Shown here: positions 47,640 through 57,945 of the stretch, piece after piece
Position numbering within the stretch: position 1 is the stretch's first letter
Layout of the letters: each line of letters begins with the position of its first letter
From: Xylocopa sonorina
Taxonomy: Eukaryota; Arthropoda; Insecta; Hymenoptera; Apidae
DNA: 64,000 nucleotides
Assembly (NCBI RefSeq): GCF_050948175.1
Contig: NC_135205.1
Location: 7,229,795-7,293,794 of the forward strand
Direction of reading: 5' to 3'
The notes under the pieces: model-generated
Seen by the model: only the letters and a program-made list of their open reading frames with translations
Told to the model about the DNA's origin: nothing
Database searches by the model: none
Program-made: the position numbers and the translations under genes

Positions 47640-48520
47640 ATTCCGCTCAGCTGTTCGGGCTGTTCTGCGCGCAGACACGTGCGCGCGTGGTCGTTGGCGG
47701 GGGCGAATCGTGCGTCTACGTGTGTGGGAGCACGCGTTCTACACGTATGTACACATATGTACGCGTATACGTATAGGTGGAGAGGGTACACCGCCTCGGG
47801 TGTACAATGTACATGCGCGTGTGCGCCCGCGACGCTACTCGAGGCGACGCGGCGCGTCGCGACGCGACGCGAGTAGCCGAGTACGTGTGCAGTCGTACAC
47901 ACACGCGTGGCCGCGCTCGCGTCTGTCTGTGTGGAGACCCAAACGAAGGGAGGCAAGCCAGTAAGCTCGGGCGCGCCGCAGCGGCGAGAGCAGCCATTTT
48001 ACTCGAATCCGGGTGGAAAACGTCGTCCGCGGTCGAGGCGATCGTGCGTGGAACGCGCCTCGACGCCGTCCTCTACTCGTCCCGCGGTGACAGAGAGATA
48101 CGCGACCACGAGGATAATCGCGAGTGTCGCGTCCAGGACGTACGATCGTGTCGCGAGTTCCGCTCTGACAGGAGAACGTAGTTCGGACGCTGCGTGCACG
48201 TGTGCCAGCCACGGGGAGACGAGTGAGAGAACCGGTGAGGAAACAAGAGCGGTCACTCTCTTCGTTCGTTCGTCGCTTTTTCTCTTCTCTTCTCTTCTCT
48301 ACCTACCTACCTACCTACCTACCTACCCACCCCTTTCCCCCTCCTTCCCTCTGTTCACCTCCGTCCTTCCTCTTCTCGCTTTTCTACCTGTTTCTTCTGC
48401 GTGGGTGTGCGCGCGTGTGGGTGCTCGAGAAGTCGCATCCGCGGAGACGCGGCCGCGCGAGTACGAGCGAACACGAGGCACGAGGGAGAGCGAGAAAGAG
48501 AGAAAGAGAGAGCGTAGCAC
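47640..48520 (+). promoter_or_regulatory. CpG-rich, promoter/5'-leader-like segment
   Basis: CpG is especially dense from about 47670 to 48200, with a GCGACGC-rich core at 47842-47873 and a GCCATTTT element at 47993-48000 (a Pho/YY1-type core). To its right come TTCGTTCGTTCG, CTTCT and ACCT runs like those in hymenopteran leaders. Two donors face right: AACCG|GTGAGG at 48233 and CACGAG|GTGAGG at 48521. Several frames on both strands are open across the block, but none is distinguished from the others. I call this a possible transcription start region on the + strand; strand and start are uncertain. Confidence 0.22.
48280..48326. repeat. (CTTCT)n then (ACCT)n compound repeat
   Basis: About four TCTTC pentamers are followed by about six to seven ACCT units. 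Confidence 0.95.
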
Positions 48521-50180
48521 GAGGTGAGGCCATTCGTTCTGCGCAAGACCGTTTAAATTCGCCGCCTGCTTTGCATACCGCGTTTTCGCCGGCCCTACTC
48601 TGCCACCATCCTATCTCCCCCGCCCCCCACGTCCGCCCTCTGGGACGCGCACACCGCCACCCTCGTTTCGCCTCTCGCTTCCCGCCGGGTGCCTATTGCT
48701 CCTCTCGCGACCCGCCCTTCGCGATTTTCCGCGACCAACCCCTTTCGGCTCTTCGCCGAATTGCACTGTTTCCAGTTTTTTTTCTTTTTCTCCTTTTTTG
48801 CATCTACAGTCTCTCTTTTGCGCTTAACGGGGACACGTTCGCTAAAATAGCCGAGTAAATTAACACGCGATACTTTTTATCGTCGATCGTTAAACACCGA
48901 TATAGATTAGCTTGTCTCGCTGGTTGTTGAAATGATCGTTTACGAACCCGGGTGGTTCGCCAGTTTTTCCGTTCCGTGCCACGACCGGGTACAGTGGACA
49001 GCATTGACCTAGAAATTCGCAGACAGCCAAGAGCATCGTTGCGCTTCAAGGGCCGCGTTACAGTCCCGTGGCGAACATCCGCGGCCCGACTCGATTCTCG
49101 CCAAAAACTACCAAACCCGCGGCAAAAATTTATCGTACGCGTGTATCTAATTTTACATTGCAACGAGCGACGTCGATAAACTCTGCCCTCGCAGTTGCAC
49201 AAAATTTCCGGGTAGATCGTTAACCGTATACATATTTTGACACGAGTATACGACGGCGAAATCTCACTGGCTGTACAGCGTCGTTAATACTGTCTCGCGT
49301 AATGAGCGACTTGGCTCCAACGAACGCATATTTTCTTTTACGATGTCTAAATATAATCTTAACGATGCTCTTATGGCCTAGACCAGTCGCTGGTCTTTCG
49401 AGAAATACGAAATTCCGCGAAGCCCCGATTCGCCGCGTCCGCTACCCTCGTTCGATCTATCGTGCCGCCTACGTAACGGAGTGCGGAACGAAAAATTCCA
49501 CGACCCCCATCCCTCTCTCGTTCGTACGCGTACTATTCCACCTCGGCGTTTGCTTGCCAGCGAGCTACTCGATCCGGCATCGGAGGTGAACCGTACGAGT
49601 TTCCCGCGAAAACGTAACGACTAACACCGAGCCGAAGCGAGTGGGATTCTTCGCCGTGACGAGAACGTAAGTCCGTCGGTGGGCTGGCGTGACCGAATCG
49701 CGCCGCTTATCCGCGTTTCCCCGCCATTTTGCTAGTCGATCGACGATCGAAGTCACGTCCGAAGCCAAACCGACTGTCGATCGCTCGACGATCGTCACGT
49801 GTCAGCCGATTTTCCCATAAAACCCGCGGAACGACTTTCGATCGATCGCCAATCAGCAATTATTATCCGCGTGCCCGGCGATCTTCGTCGGCGTTCGGGC
49901 TCAATCTTTTCACGATCGCGTTAGATCGTGCTACCCCGTGAACCTGCGATTATCCCAACCGCGCTTTCAATCGCGCTACGAAAAACTCACGCTCTCCTCT
50001 TACAGTCCTCCCCTCGCCCTGTCTACCGTTGCTGCGAGCCTCGTTATCTCCAAGTGCATCGAAAGATTCTACGGGCGAATTAAATTCCAAAGTAATCTCG
50101 CCTTCCGACGAGGTTCGCCTTCCGTCGAGTTCGATGTGTTTCTCGGACGTATCGCGTCGTATTTAGTTGCTCGATAATTA
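48521..50180. other. No supported gene
   Basis: A decent acceptor (TTTGCTTGCCAG at 49560) and donor (GAGAAC|GTAAGTCC at 49668/49669) bound 108 nt, but all three frames contain stops. The pair could define only a non-coding exon. Confidence 0.55.
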
Positions 50181-50343
50181 GTCAATTTGTACGGAAGAAG
50201 GATCTACGATCCCAAATACGTGGACGGACACCTCGAATCTCCCCGTGGTGGTGGCGGTGGTGGCGGCGATGACGGCACGACCGCGTTATCGAAGCCGTTC
50301 GTGGCTGAACAATGTAACTATGTATTTGAGGATCGATTAAGCG
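50181..50343 (+). CDS. Exon-like glycine-rich frame, unknown
   Basis: After TTAG at 50180 one frame runs to a TAG at 50349-50351. It reads GRRIYDPKYVDGH, then a seven-glycine run from a GGT/GGC repeat, an acidic DDG, and a mixed C-terminal part (SKPFVAEQCNYVFEDRLSEH). The composition is protein-like and Gly-Asp rich. The acceptor is mediocre, no good donor follows, and the opposite strand is also open. A chance frame over a GGY repeat is an equal explanation. Confidence 0.14.
50246..50270. repeat. (GGTGGC)n-type trinucleotide repeat
   Basis: GGT and GGC units, about eight in total. Confidence 0.85.
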
Positions 50344-51035
50344 AGCATTAGGTCGTGGTTTTAACATCAATTAGCGCGCGATCGAGTTTCTTTATCGTCC
50401 GTCCATTACGCGGTTCCCCGAAGCATCGCAATTTCGCTGACGAAACAGCTCGCCGCTCGCGTCCCCTTTCCCCGTTTAATTGTCGTGGCAGGTCCGCGAT
50501 CAACTTTCCTTCTTCTTTCCTTTGCTCGTGCCTCGCAGTGACATTTGCGTGTGTCCGGGACCAGGGCCGGGGACGTACGTCCGCATCGACACGCTAGACG
50601 ACAATTAACTCGACAAACCGTGCAACCGCCCGCGCCACGTCACTCGATCGGCTCCCTTTTCTTCCACCCGGAGAGGGTGTAAACCCGTCATTATCCTGAT
50701 TATTCTTCCATGCCGGCTAATCACAAGCTGTCACTCGCGTCATTGTTTCACTATGGATCATTATTATTTTTTTTTCCCTCTCTTCTTCTATTTTCGCCTC
50801 CCTCTACCCCGTTCGATTCCGCGCGCTGGCTCGATCCCGACGCGGACGGAGAACTCCATTAAGCGGCCGGAAGTCGAAGCCTACGCGGCATATCTTTAGA
50901 CGAGACGCGTTAATTGCGTTGCGTTGCGTTGCACTGAAACACAATGGACGACGTTCTTGCCAATTTATATATAGTGAAGTAGAATAGTGGAACGAATGAG
51001 CGATTTTGGAAAAAAATGATCGGAGGCGAGCGGTG

Positions 51036-51056
51036 GCGCGCGCGCGCGCGCTCGCG
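51036..51056. repeat. (GC)n dinucleotide repeat
   Basis: About eight GC units plus CTCGCG, a potential Z-DNA former. Confidence 0.9.
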
Positions 51057-51183
51057 AAACAGACGGAGGAATATAAAATAGCGGGCGACGTCTACCGGTT
51101 AGACTATATGCTCTAATTTTAGGCGATTGCCTCGCTCCCTCACCCGAGGATTATAATTAGATACAAAAATACCCGACCGCCAT

Positions 51184-51206
51184 CCACCCACCCACCCACC
51201 CACCCA
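51184..51206. repeat. (CACC)n microsatellite
   Basis: Five to six CACC units. Confidence 0.95.
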
Positions 51207-51328
51207 TCCAACCGCCAAACCGACGAGCCGACACGTCGAGCGAAAACGCGCGTACGTTCACGGATCCGGGATCCGAAAACGCGGCGCACGAAGCGCCATT
51301 CGCGTTGTCGTGCCTCCTCGTAGCCTCG

Positions 51329-51367
51329 CACAGCTCGTACAGCTCGTACAACTCTCGTACAGCTCGT
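51329..51367. repeat. 9-bp tandem repeat (CAGCTCGTA)
   Basis: Four units, one with an internal change and small insertion. Confidence 0.85.
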
Positions 51368-51416
51368 CTTGTTCCCTTTGCTCGTGGTTGCAGCGCGCGC
51401 TACAACCCAGAGCGAG

Positions 51417-51445
51417 TTGGCTGGCTGGCTGGTTGGCTGGCTAGC
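51417..51445. repeat. (GGCT)n microsatellite
   Basis: About seven GGCT units with one GGTT. Confidence 0.9.
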
Positions 51446-53000
51446 CGCGGGAGCACTCGAGAATCGTCGGAGAGAACACCGTTTTGCTCCACTTCGTCCT
51501 GTTCGGTTAATTATTCAACCTGTAAAGTCGCCTGACTAATTGTTAATCTTGAATAATAGATAAGACAAATCTTCCGTTGCGCTGACGAGCAAACGCGCGT
51601 TTAATCAAACTTTCGACCAAGATCTTTCGATACCCGTCTATACGTACTTGGTAATAAATGGAATCGAAGTAAATGCAGTTACCATTTTTCGTGGACGACC
51701 GTTTCGTGGCTCTGGCCTGTTGTTCGCGACATACTTCTTAGAAGGCATTGATTGCGTTCTAGAGAAAATGTAGCGTATCGAGCGGGGTACGACCGTCATA
51801 AACAGCCGACACTTATTCACGAACCGAATAAATAATTAATTAACGTGACTCGAAAGGATTCGAAGAATGTAACAGCTGTTCCGGCTGGGTACGCCACCGT
51901 TCGCTCACCCCTCGTCGAGTCTAGTCTAATACGAGCCAGCGAGGCTCGTTTAGGACGAGGCAGGAGGGGGTAGCCGCCCCTAATGCAGGGGAGGTAATTA
52001 TTATACGAACCAATCGATACTTCGATGAACGACTCGGTTCTTCGTCGAAGGAAAAAAGTACGTCGAGGTTCTTTTCATCGAATTGATTAGGTTCCCAGGT
52101 AGAATCGTTATTTTCTCCGTTCTCCTGGCGAAATGAAATTTTTCGAAAACTCCTTCTTTATCTCCACGACAATTAAGAGGGGAGGATTTTCATTTCCGCG
52201 CGCGAGTCTAACTCGCAACTCTCGTTTTCCCTCGTTGAGCTCGTAAACGCAGATTCGCGGACGTGCACGCGCCGACCGCGTCGACCGCGCAGCCCAGCGA
52301 AACTATTAATAATGCCGATAATTACCAATTATTTTTAAATACCAAGAGAGCAGAGAGTTAATTTCGGCACGTGAGCTCACGCTCGCGCTCTCCCACGCCG
52401 GCGTTTCGCGTGCATGCACAATGGGTTAGAGATAGGCGGCCCGTTCGCGGCCCGTTCGCGGCGCATCTCGATCTCGCAGCTACTATTTAAATAATGTTTC
52501 ATCGGTACAATTTACACGAAATCCGTATACACCTACTACTCGTTTCACTGTAACGCGCTCGTTCCCGATTAGTCAATACCGTAATTTGGCCGCGAGTCAA
52601 GCATCTCGGCCGCGACTGTCTTACACTTTGTATGTTTACAATATCGCTGGTTAACCACCGGGGCCGTTGTGTTGAAAATAACTGGGCGCATTTAAAAGTC
52701 GACCCTTGGACACTGCGGGCTTTCTCGCTTTACCAACAATGTTAACCGATGAGATATTTCAGGCCTCCGCCACGGCCCGGATTCTTATTGCCGTTACCAG
52801 CGTCCGAGATTTCCAGCCGTTAAACCTCCGTCTTCTGCGAACGATATTCTCTGACATCTCGCCAGTATTAGCGTTAATGTGCCATGAGATCAACGATTAA
52901 ACTGCCAGTAGGAGCGCGACGAGCACAAAATTTTCGTTGGACAACGAAACAACGATAACCGAAGCTAGTGGAGAGAAGCTAGTGGAAATAGGTATAGTAG

Positions 53001-53024
53001 GTTAGGTTCTGTTAGGTTCTGTTA
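53001..53024. repeat. GTTAGGTTCT tandem duplication
   Basis: Two units of ten bases plus GTTA. It contains the TTAGG insect telomere motif, but is far too short to be telomeric. Confidence 0.7.
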
Positions 53025-54137
53025 CGAGAGGTGGACGGTCCCACAAGCTCGGTTGATTGTCGGTTAAAAGATCAGCGGAGTGTGACAGGGCCGTTTCTCT
53101 CTGGCGGGTACGCGACGAGGACGACGAGGTAGGCAGATGGGGCGGACGAGGAGGTTGGCGGAGTCGAAGGAGGAGCACCCCGAGGAATCATGGTCTCTAA
53201 TTTTTACGGTGTACCCACATGCTCGCGTCCTCTGTCCCTATATTTACAAGTACAAGTAGCCGGTCATTAAATCCGATAATTAATCACAATCGTCTCTATT
53301 AACGGGGAAGGCTTAATTGCTGTTATCCACGCCGTGGTCCGCTAGGAAAGACCGCAGCAGGAAGGGGCCGAGGAGACGGAGGTGGGACCCAACCCAGGAT
53401 GTGACCGAAGAATGGGCCCGTCGATCCACCCTGCGAAACCGACTATTTTCATTTTCATTTTTCTCTCTTTTTCTCTTTTTCCCTCCGTTACATCTTTCCC
53501 ACGTTCGTCGGTTATTCCTTCGATAACCAGCCGCTGGAAAGCTCGGAGAAAGCACACAATTGATTTCGAACCATCCTCGAGACGCGTGCACGGATATACG
53601 TACGTATTATAGCAGAACGAGCGTGCGATCGATTGCAAATTGCGATACCTTTAACCTGCGCAAAAGCAGCAAGGTCTCCCGGTGACATTCGATCCGAACG
53701 GCGGTAAACCAGAAGAAAACCCATCGGTATACGCTCGCTTAAACGTACGATGTTTTACGCGGGCGTAAACTCTCGCGAGGTGTAACAACCGTCCGAGTGT
53801 TCCAGCGCGAGCGGAATACAGTGGAATATGGCGTGGACGCGGACCGTCTACTTGCTTTAGTGGTCAGCGGCGGACGAAAAGAATTAGCTAGACGGGGGCG
53901 CGTCTCATCTAGGTCACCCACACCGACTCGAAGCTTTCCCCGGGTGCGCTTAGCTATCGGACGAGCGGCGTACACACGTAGACAGGCTCGAGGAGCCTCA
54001 TTACGGTGCCACGATGGCGAGGGGTGCGCAGCAAAAGAGGCGAGCGTTAATTAAGAACAGACTCGCCACCCTCTAAGTAAGGAGCACTGACCAACCCTTC
54101 TCCCCCTTCTCTCCCCCTTCTCGCCGCCAGGTTACTT

Positions 54138-54164
54138 CCTTCGCCTTCGCCTTCGCCTTCGCCA
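54138..54164. repeat. (CTTCGC)n hexanucleotide repeat
   Basis: Between four and five tandem units. Confidence 0.95.
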
Positions 54165-55530
54165 TGCTGCCTCTCTAACAGGAAAACCGGTGGATTGTGT
54201 AAGGGAAATAGTAGGAATCGAAGGTAGCTGGATGGACGGAGAGCGAATGGGTGAAATTAGAGGATGATCAGCCGATCTCATCGGGCGACGAATACGCGGT
54301 GGAAGGCACACATGTTGCCAGTGTCGCACAATGGTAGGCTCCTCTTAGCCGAAAAAAAAGTCACCCAACTGTTCATCCCCTTCGGAGCGTTATAAGTCTC
54401 CCCCGACGAGGGGTAAGCCGTGCCCGATTGTTTCCAACAGGTTTGCCAGCTTTTGTTTCAGCCCGTTCTCATGCGCGCCGGAACTGGTCATTGCTCGAAC
54501 CCTAAAAACGGTTGAACAATGACCTTCACGGCCGTTACATCGCATCGCAATAATGACGACAACCCCCTCCCCGATAATGTACACATTTCCCAGAGCTCCG
54601 ACCGATAGGACGGGGATTCGTGTTCGTTTAATCGTCGATTTTACGCTTTCGAAATATACGGTTCGCGCTTGCCCGGAAATTCCGGTTCGCGGCTCTTTCA
54701 TTCGCGTCCCTTACGTAATTGTTCGTAAGCAATCGAAGGATCCACGCTTAGCGTTCCAGGTTCCACGTTACGACGGACAGCCGGTTCCGCTCCGCGTGTT
54801 TACGTGCATGGGAATCGACTGGAATTACGTTACTGCTTTCTCATAATCGCGTTGACTTACGCGACGTCCGCACGTCACGGCCATTACGATAAAGCATTTC
54901 GCTCGCCTATGCATCGTGCCGGAATTATGCATGCCGTGGAATACGCGATTTCCTGATTTTTGTCCGCGCACCCCTGCGTGGCTCGTTAAAATTCGCTCGT
55001 ATTACGGTTATCCAGCGATTCGTCGAGAAAAGTTTCGCCTCTGGAGGAACAAAATGAAATTGTACGGGTTTTTTAATCACTGACGATACGTATACGTACG
55101 ATTTACATCGAGCGAGAACTCGTATCGATCCGTATACGACGAGCAATGGGGCGATTAACCGTCCACGTGGCAAGTTGAGAGGCACGAGGCGAACGCTACT
55201 CGGAGGCAGAACCAGACACAAATCCGCAAATTAAACAAACACCTTATTGACACCGGTGATCCCTGGTCGGCGTAGAGGCAGACATTCCCGGACCTAAACT
55301 GGGAACACTGTCGCGAGGGTGAGAAAGACAGAGCGGAGAAACGTTCGCCACTCTTCCGCCCTTACGAGTCGTCCGTTCACCGGGATAAGAAAGGCCAGGG
55401 GCTGGACTATCGAAGAGTAAGAGGGACGGAAAGAGACTTGGCAATCCGAATGAACGAACTACACCGCATACAGGGTCTTAGCGGGACTTAACGAATATTG
55501 CCGTCGATATCTAGAAGCCTCCTGTACGAA

Positions 55531-55600
55531 GCTTCTTCTTCTTCTTCTTCTTCTTCTTCCACTTCTTCCTTTTCTACTTCTTCTTCTTCTTCTTCTTCAT
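55531..55600. repeat. (TTC)n trinucleotide repeat, interrupted
   Basis: Two TTC blocks are separated by CACTTCTTCCTTTTCTAC. Poly-Ser and poly-Glu frames here are repeat translations. Confidence 0.95.
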
Positions 55601-55773
55601 CGAAGTTCCTTTTGTCCCTGGACGGCGAGACGCGTTGCCAAGCTTCGCTGGTCGATTCGACGAACAGAGCCAAGTTAATTTAACGCGCACGTTAATTTCT
55701 TCCACGGGATTTCGTATTCGAGGCGATCGATTCAATATCTCCCACCGTTCTCGAATCCTTTCGAGCATTCCAG

Positions 55774-55794
55774 CTAATCCAAAGTTTTCCGGAG
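55774..55794 (+). other. Possible 21-nt microexon
   Basis: CTTTCGAGCATTCCAG ends at 55773 and CCGGAG|GTAAGGAG begins the donor at 55795. The 21 nt between are a multiple of three and open in every frame (LIQSFPE in frame 1). Microexons of this size occur in neuronal genes, but such a pair can easily arise by chance. Confidence 0.12.
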
Positions 55795-55963
55795 GTAAGG
55801 AGTTAACCGTGGTCCGCTCGATCGATTAATCGTTATTTATACGAAATTAGTTGAATAGGCTACTCGAGAGAATAGATATTCTCATTAGCGAGAAATGAAA
55901 CGAAACGAGATGGAAAGAAGAGAAAAGAAGAGAAGAGAAGAGATGAGAAGAAAATAAAATTTC

Positions 55964-55976
55964 AACAGATGGCGCC
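55964..55976 (+). promoter_or_regulatory. ACAGATGGCGCC, CTCF-like core
   Basis: AGATGGCGC is the conserved core of CTCF sites in animals including insects. Here it stands alone, directly after a purine-rich tract. This is a core match only. Confidence 0.25.
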
Positions 55977-56572
55977 GTAAATTTATCTACCTATTTGACC
56001 GCGAACGGTAATTGGTCGATTCCGTAAATTGTACCTCTGATTACTTCGAATTGGTCACACTCTGTGATTAATGTACCGAGATTGCAAATAAATTGCTGAA
56101 ATGTATGACGCTTAAAAAGAGTAAAAATGAAGAACAAGAGAAGAAACGGTAAAGAGTCGGCAAGAAAACAAGGGAGGTGGACTCGCGGAGGATTACATCG
56201 AATTACACGGAACAAGGACGGTAAAACATCTCGGTTTCGCGTTGAACAGAAACGAAGGCTCCCGGTTATTTCGTTACGCCACTGTTTTCTCCTACGTAGA
56301 CGCAGGAGGACGAGGTTCGGCCCGGTGTATAGCGAGCTGGAAAGAGTCGGACGACAAGGTAGATAAATTAGCGCCAGTAATGAAGACCGAGTCCGGCGTC
56401 TGATTAAACAAACACAGGGAAACACGAATAAGCGAGAGAGAAGTTTGTCTTGTTTTGCCTGTAATTAACTAAAACTAGCGCAACCGGCGCGCTCCAACGC
56501 ATCGCGCTCGGTGATGTTTCGTTTTTTAAGCCTATTCCCGTATCCACACGTACAATGCTCGTTCCCAGATAC

Positions 56573-56603
56573 GAAGACGAAGACGAAGACGAAGACGAAG
56601 AGA
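56573..56603. repeat. (GAAGAC)n hexanucleotide repeat
   Basis: About five tandem units. Confidence 0.95.
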
Positions 56604-57239
56604 AGAGGCTCGTGTGCCGCGCGAGCTGTTCGTAGGCTGTTCGTAGAACGTCCGCCGTTTCATTTTCGACGCACGTCCTCGAAATGAAAATGTATGAGCG
56701 CGTATAATACGCAGAGAATAGTTTTTGACCGGACCCCGGTTAGCGGAGCATGAATCTCATCGAGCCACTCAAGGCTGAAGCTCTCGAAATTACGCGAGAT
56801 GAATTAAAAATAGCGGTCGCTAAATCGTGAAAAACAAAATCCAGCCGGATTTATGGCCGCTTTTTGAGATTTCCAGTCACGAGCTATTAGTCGTGGACGT
56901 TTGCGAAAAATACCGAAAATAATCATCGGACGTTACGCGAGAGCTCGCCTGCCCGATCTGACCGATCGCACGGGAAAATACACGACGTAACGCGACCAAC
57001 ACCATCCGGGATATTAAAAGAGGTTCCGAGAGCGTTCCACGCAAGGACCTACGGACGAGGAACAGCAGCGAGAAACAATTTAGTCGTAAACCTTGCTTTC
57101 TTTTTTTCTCAACTGTTGTCCGTCGCCGCGAAGAATTAACGAGCCTGCGAACGTCGTCCGTCGTCCGACGTAGGTGAAAAAATAACCCTCGACGATAATA
57201 ATTGTTATTGAGCGCTACCACGCGAGATCTTCGCGAGCT

Positions 57240-57314
57240 ATGACGGTGGAGGCGGCGGCGGTAGCGATCTCAGCGGAGGAAAAAAGATCCGAATCCATGA
57301 CGCTGGCCCACCAG
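57240..57314 (+). CDS. Candidate first coding exon ending at a GC donor, unknown product
   Basis: An ATG at 57240 opens a frame starting MTVEAAAVAISAEEKR that would close with TAA at 57342-57344 if unspliced (34 codons). After 25 codons it meets CACCAG|GCAAGG at 57314/57315, a close match to the GC-AG class of donors (AG|GCAAGT). The exon ends in phase 0, and the next candidate exon at 57587 is open only in the frame that starts in phase 0. The joined reading is alanine/glutamate-rich, then Thr/Gly/Asn-rich, with no recognisable domain. GC-AG introns are rare, so this is a speculative but internally consistent model. The preceding 150 bp look like a leader. Confidence 0.22.
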
Positions 57315-57586
57315 GCAAGGACGTTCAAGTTTAAACGAAAATAAAAATTCCCCTGTCCGATACTAATTATAGAATACGCTCATCGAGCAACCGCCGCTTG
57401 AATTACCGATACCGTGCCGCGTCCGCGAATTATACCGGGTGTTTATACGCGAAAAAGTTTATCCTTTCGCGAGAAGAATAACCAACCGAAAGGAAGGAGA
57501 TGGTGGAAAATGGCCATTTTTCACTCGACTCGGATGAAAAAAGAACCGACAAACGTTTATTTACAGTTTCGTGAATTTCGTTTCAG

Positions 57587-57669
57587 ATTGACACGAGGAA
57601 TGTGACGGCAACGGGAGGAACGGCGAACGGCGAGCAGGTCGCGGAGAGAATATCGCGGAGCCTGGAACG
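57587..57669 (+). CDS. Candidate internal coding exon with strong splice sites, unknown product
   Basis: Two acceptors in tandem (TTTATTTACAG at 57566 and AATTTCGTTTCAG at 57586) precede the frame. Only the second gives an open reading, because the first would put a TGA in this frame. The donor GGAACG|GTGAGTCAG at 57669/57670 is near-consensus. Of the three frames only one is open over the 83 nt: it begins IDTRNVTATGGTANG, includes an N-x-T sequon, and ends ERISRSLE with two bases left over (phase 2). Restriction to one frame between two good sites makes this one of the better exon candidates here. No family is recognised. Confidence 0.3.
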
Positions 57670-57904
57670 GTGAGTCAGTCGGATTAATCGATATCGCCGT
57701 TCTCCGTTCTCGGACAGTGATTATTTCGCTTATGGAAAATCCAAGCAATTATCTCAGCGACACGCTCGAGACGCGAGGAGACGCGACGCGACGCGGCGCG
57801 ACGCGTGGGCTGACTCTGTCGTATTTAAAACGCGTCGCGAACACGTCACTCGGCAATCGATGCAGTTTCGTATCGCCGTGCCGTTTAAGGGCGCGTCCAC
57901 ACAC

Positions 57905-57945
57905 GCGTGCTACGCGTGCTACGCGTGCTACGCGTGCTACGCGTT
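57905..57945. repeat. 9-bp tandem repeat (GCGTGCTAC), about 4.5 copies
   Basis: Four full identical units plus a partial one. It follows a GACGCG-rich block at about 57775-57808. Confidence 0.95.

Larger units (their letters stand above)
37130..47640. other. No supported gene; the most repeat-dense part of the window
   Basis: About ten microsatellites, a poly-A of 30 and a G18 run lie here, listed separately. Two frames on opposite strands at 45128-45518 both look protein-like, which shows that composition alone cannot decide. A consensus donor (GTCTCG|GTAAGTACC at 42289/42290) has no open frame leading into it. Confidence 0.6.
50352..55773. other. No supported gene; repeats and mixed-GC sequence
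   Basis: Several tandem repeats are listed separately. A short TTAGG-like duplication lies at 53001-53024 and a twice-repeated GGCCCGTTCGC unit near 52438-52461. The remainder shows nothing I can name. Confidence 0.6.
55795..57239. other. No supported gene
   Basis: Purine-rich AAGAG repeats at about 55910-55958 and a GAAGAC repeat at 56573-56603 are the main features. Confidence 0.6.

Noticed and set aside
49561..49668. Acceptor-donor pair around 108 nt
   Set aside because: All three frames contain stops, so it is not a coding exon.
53001..53024. Possible interstitial telomere (TTAGG)n
   Set aside because: There are only two units, with a ten-base period rather than five.
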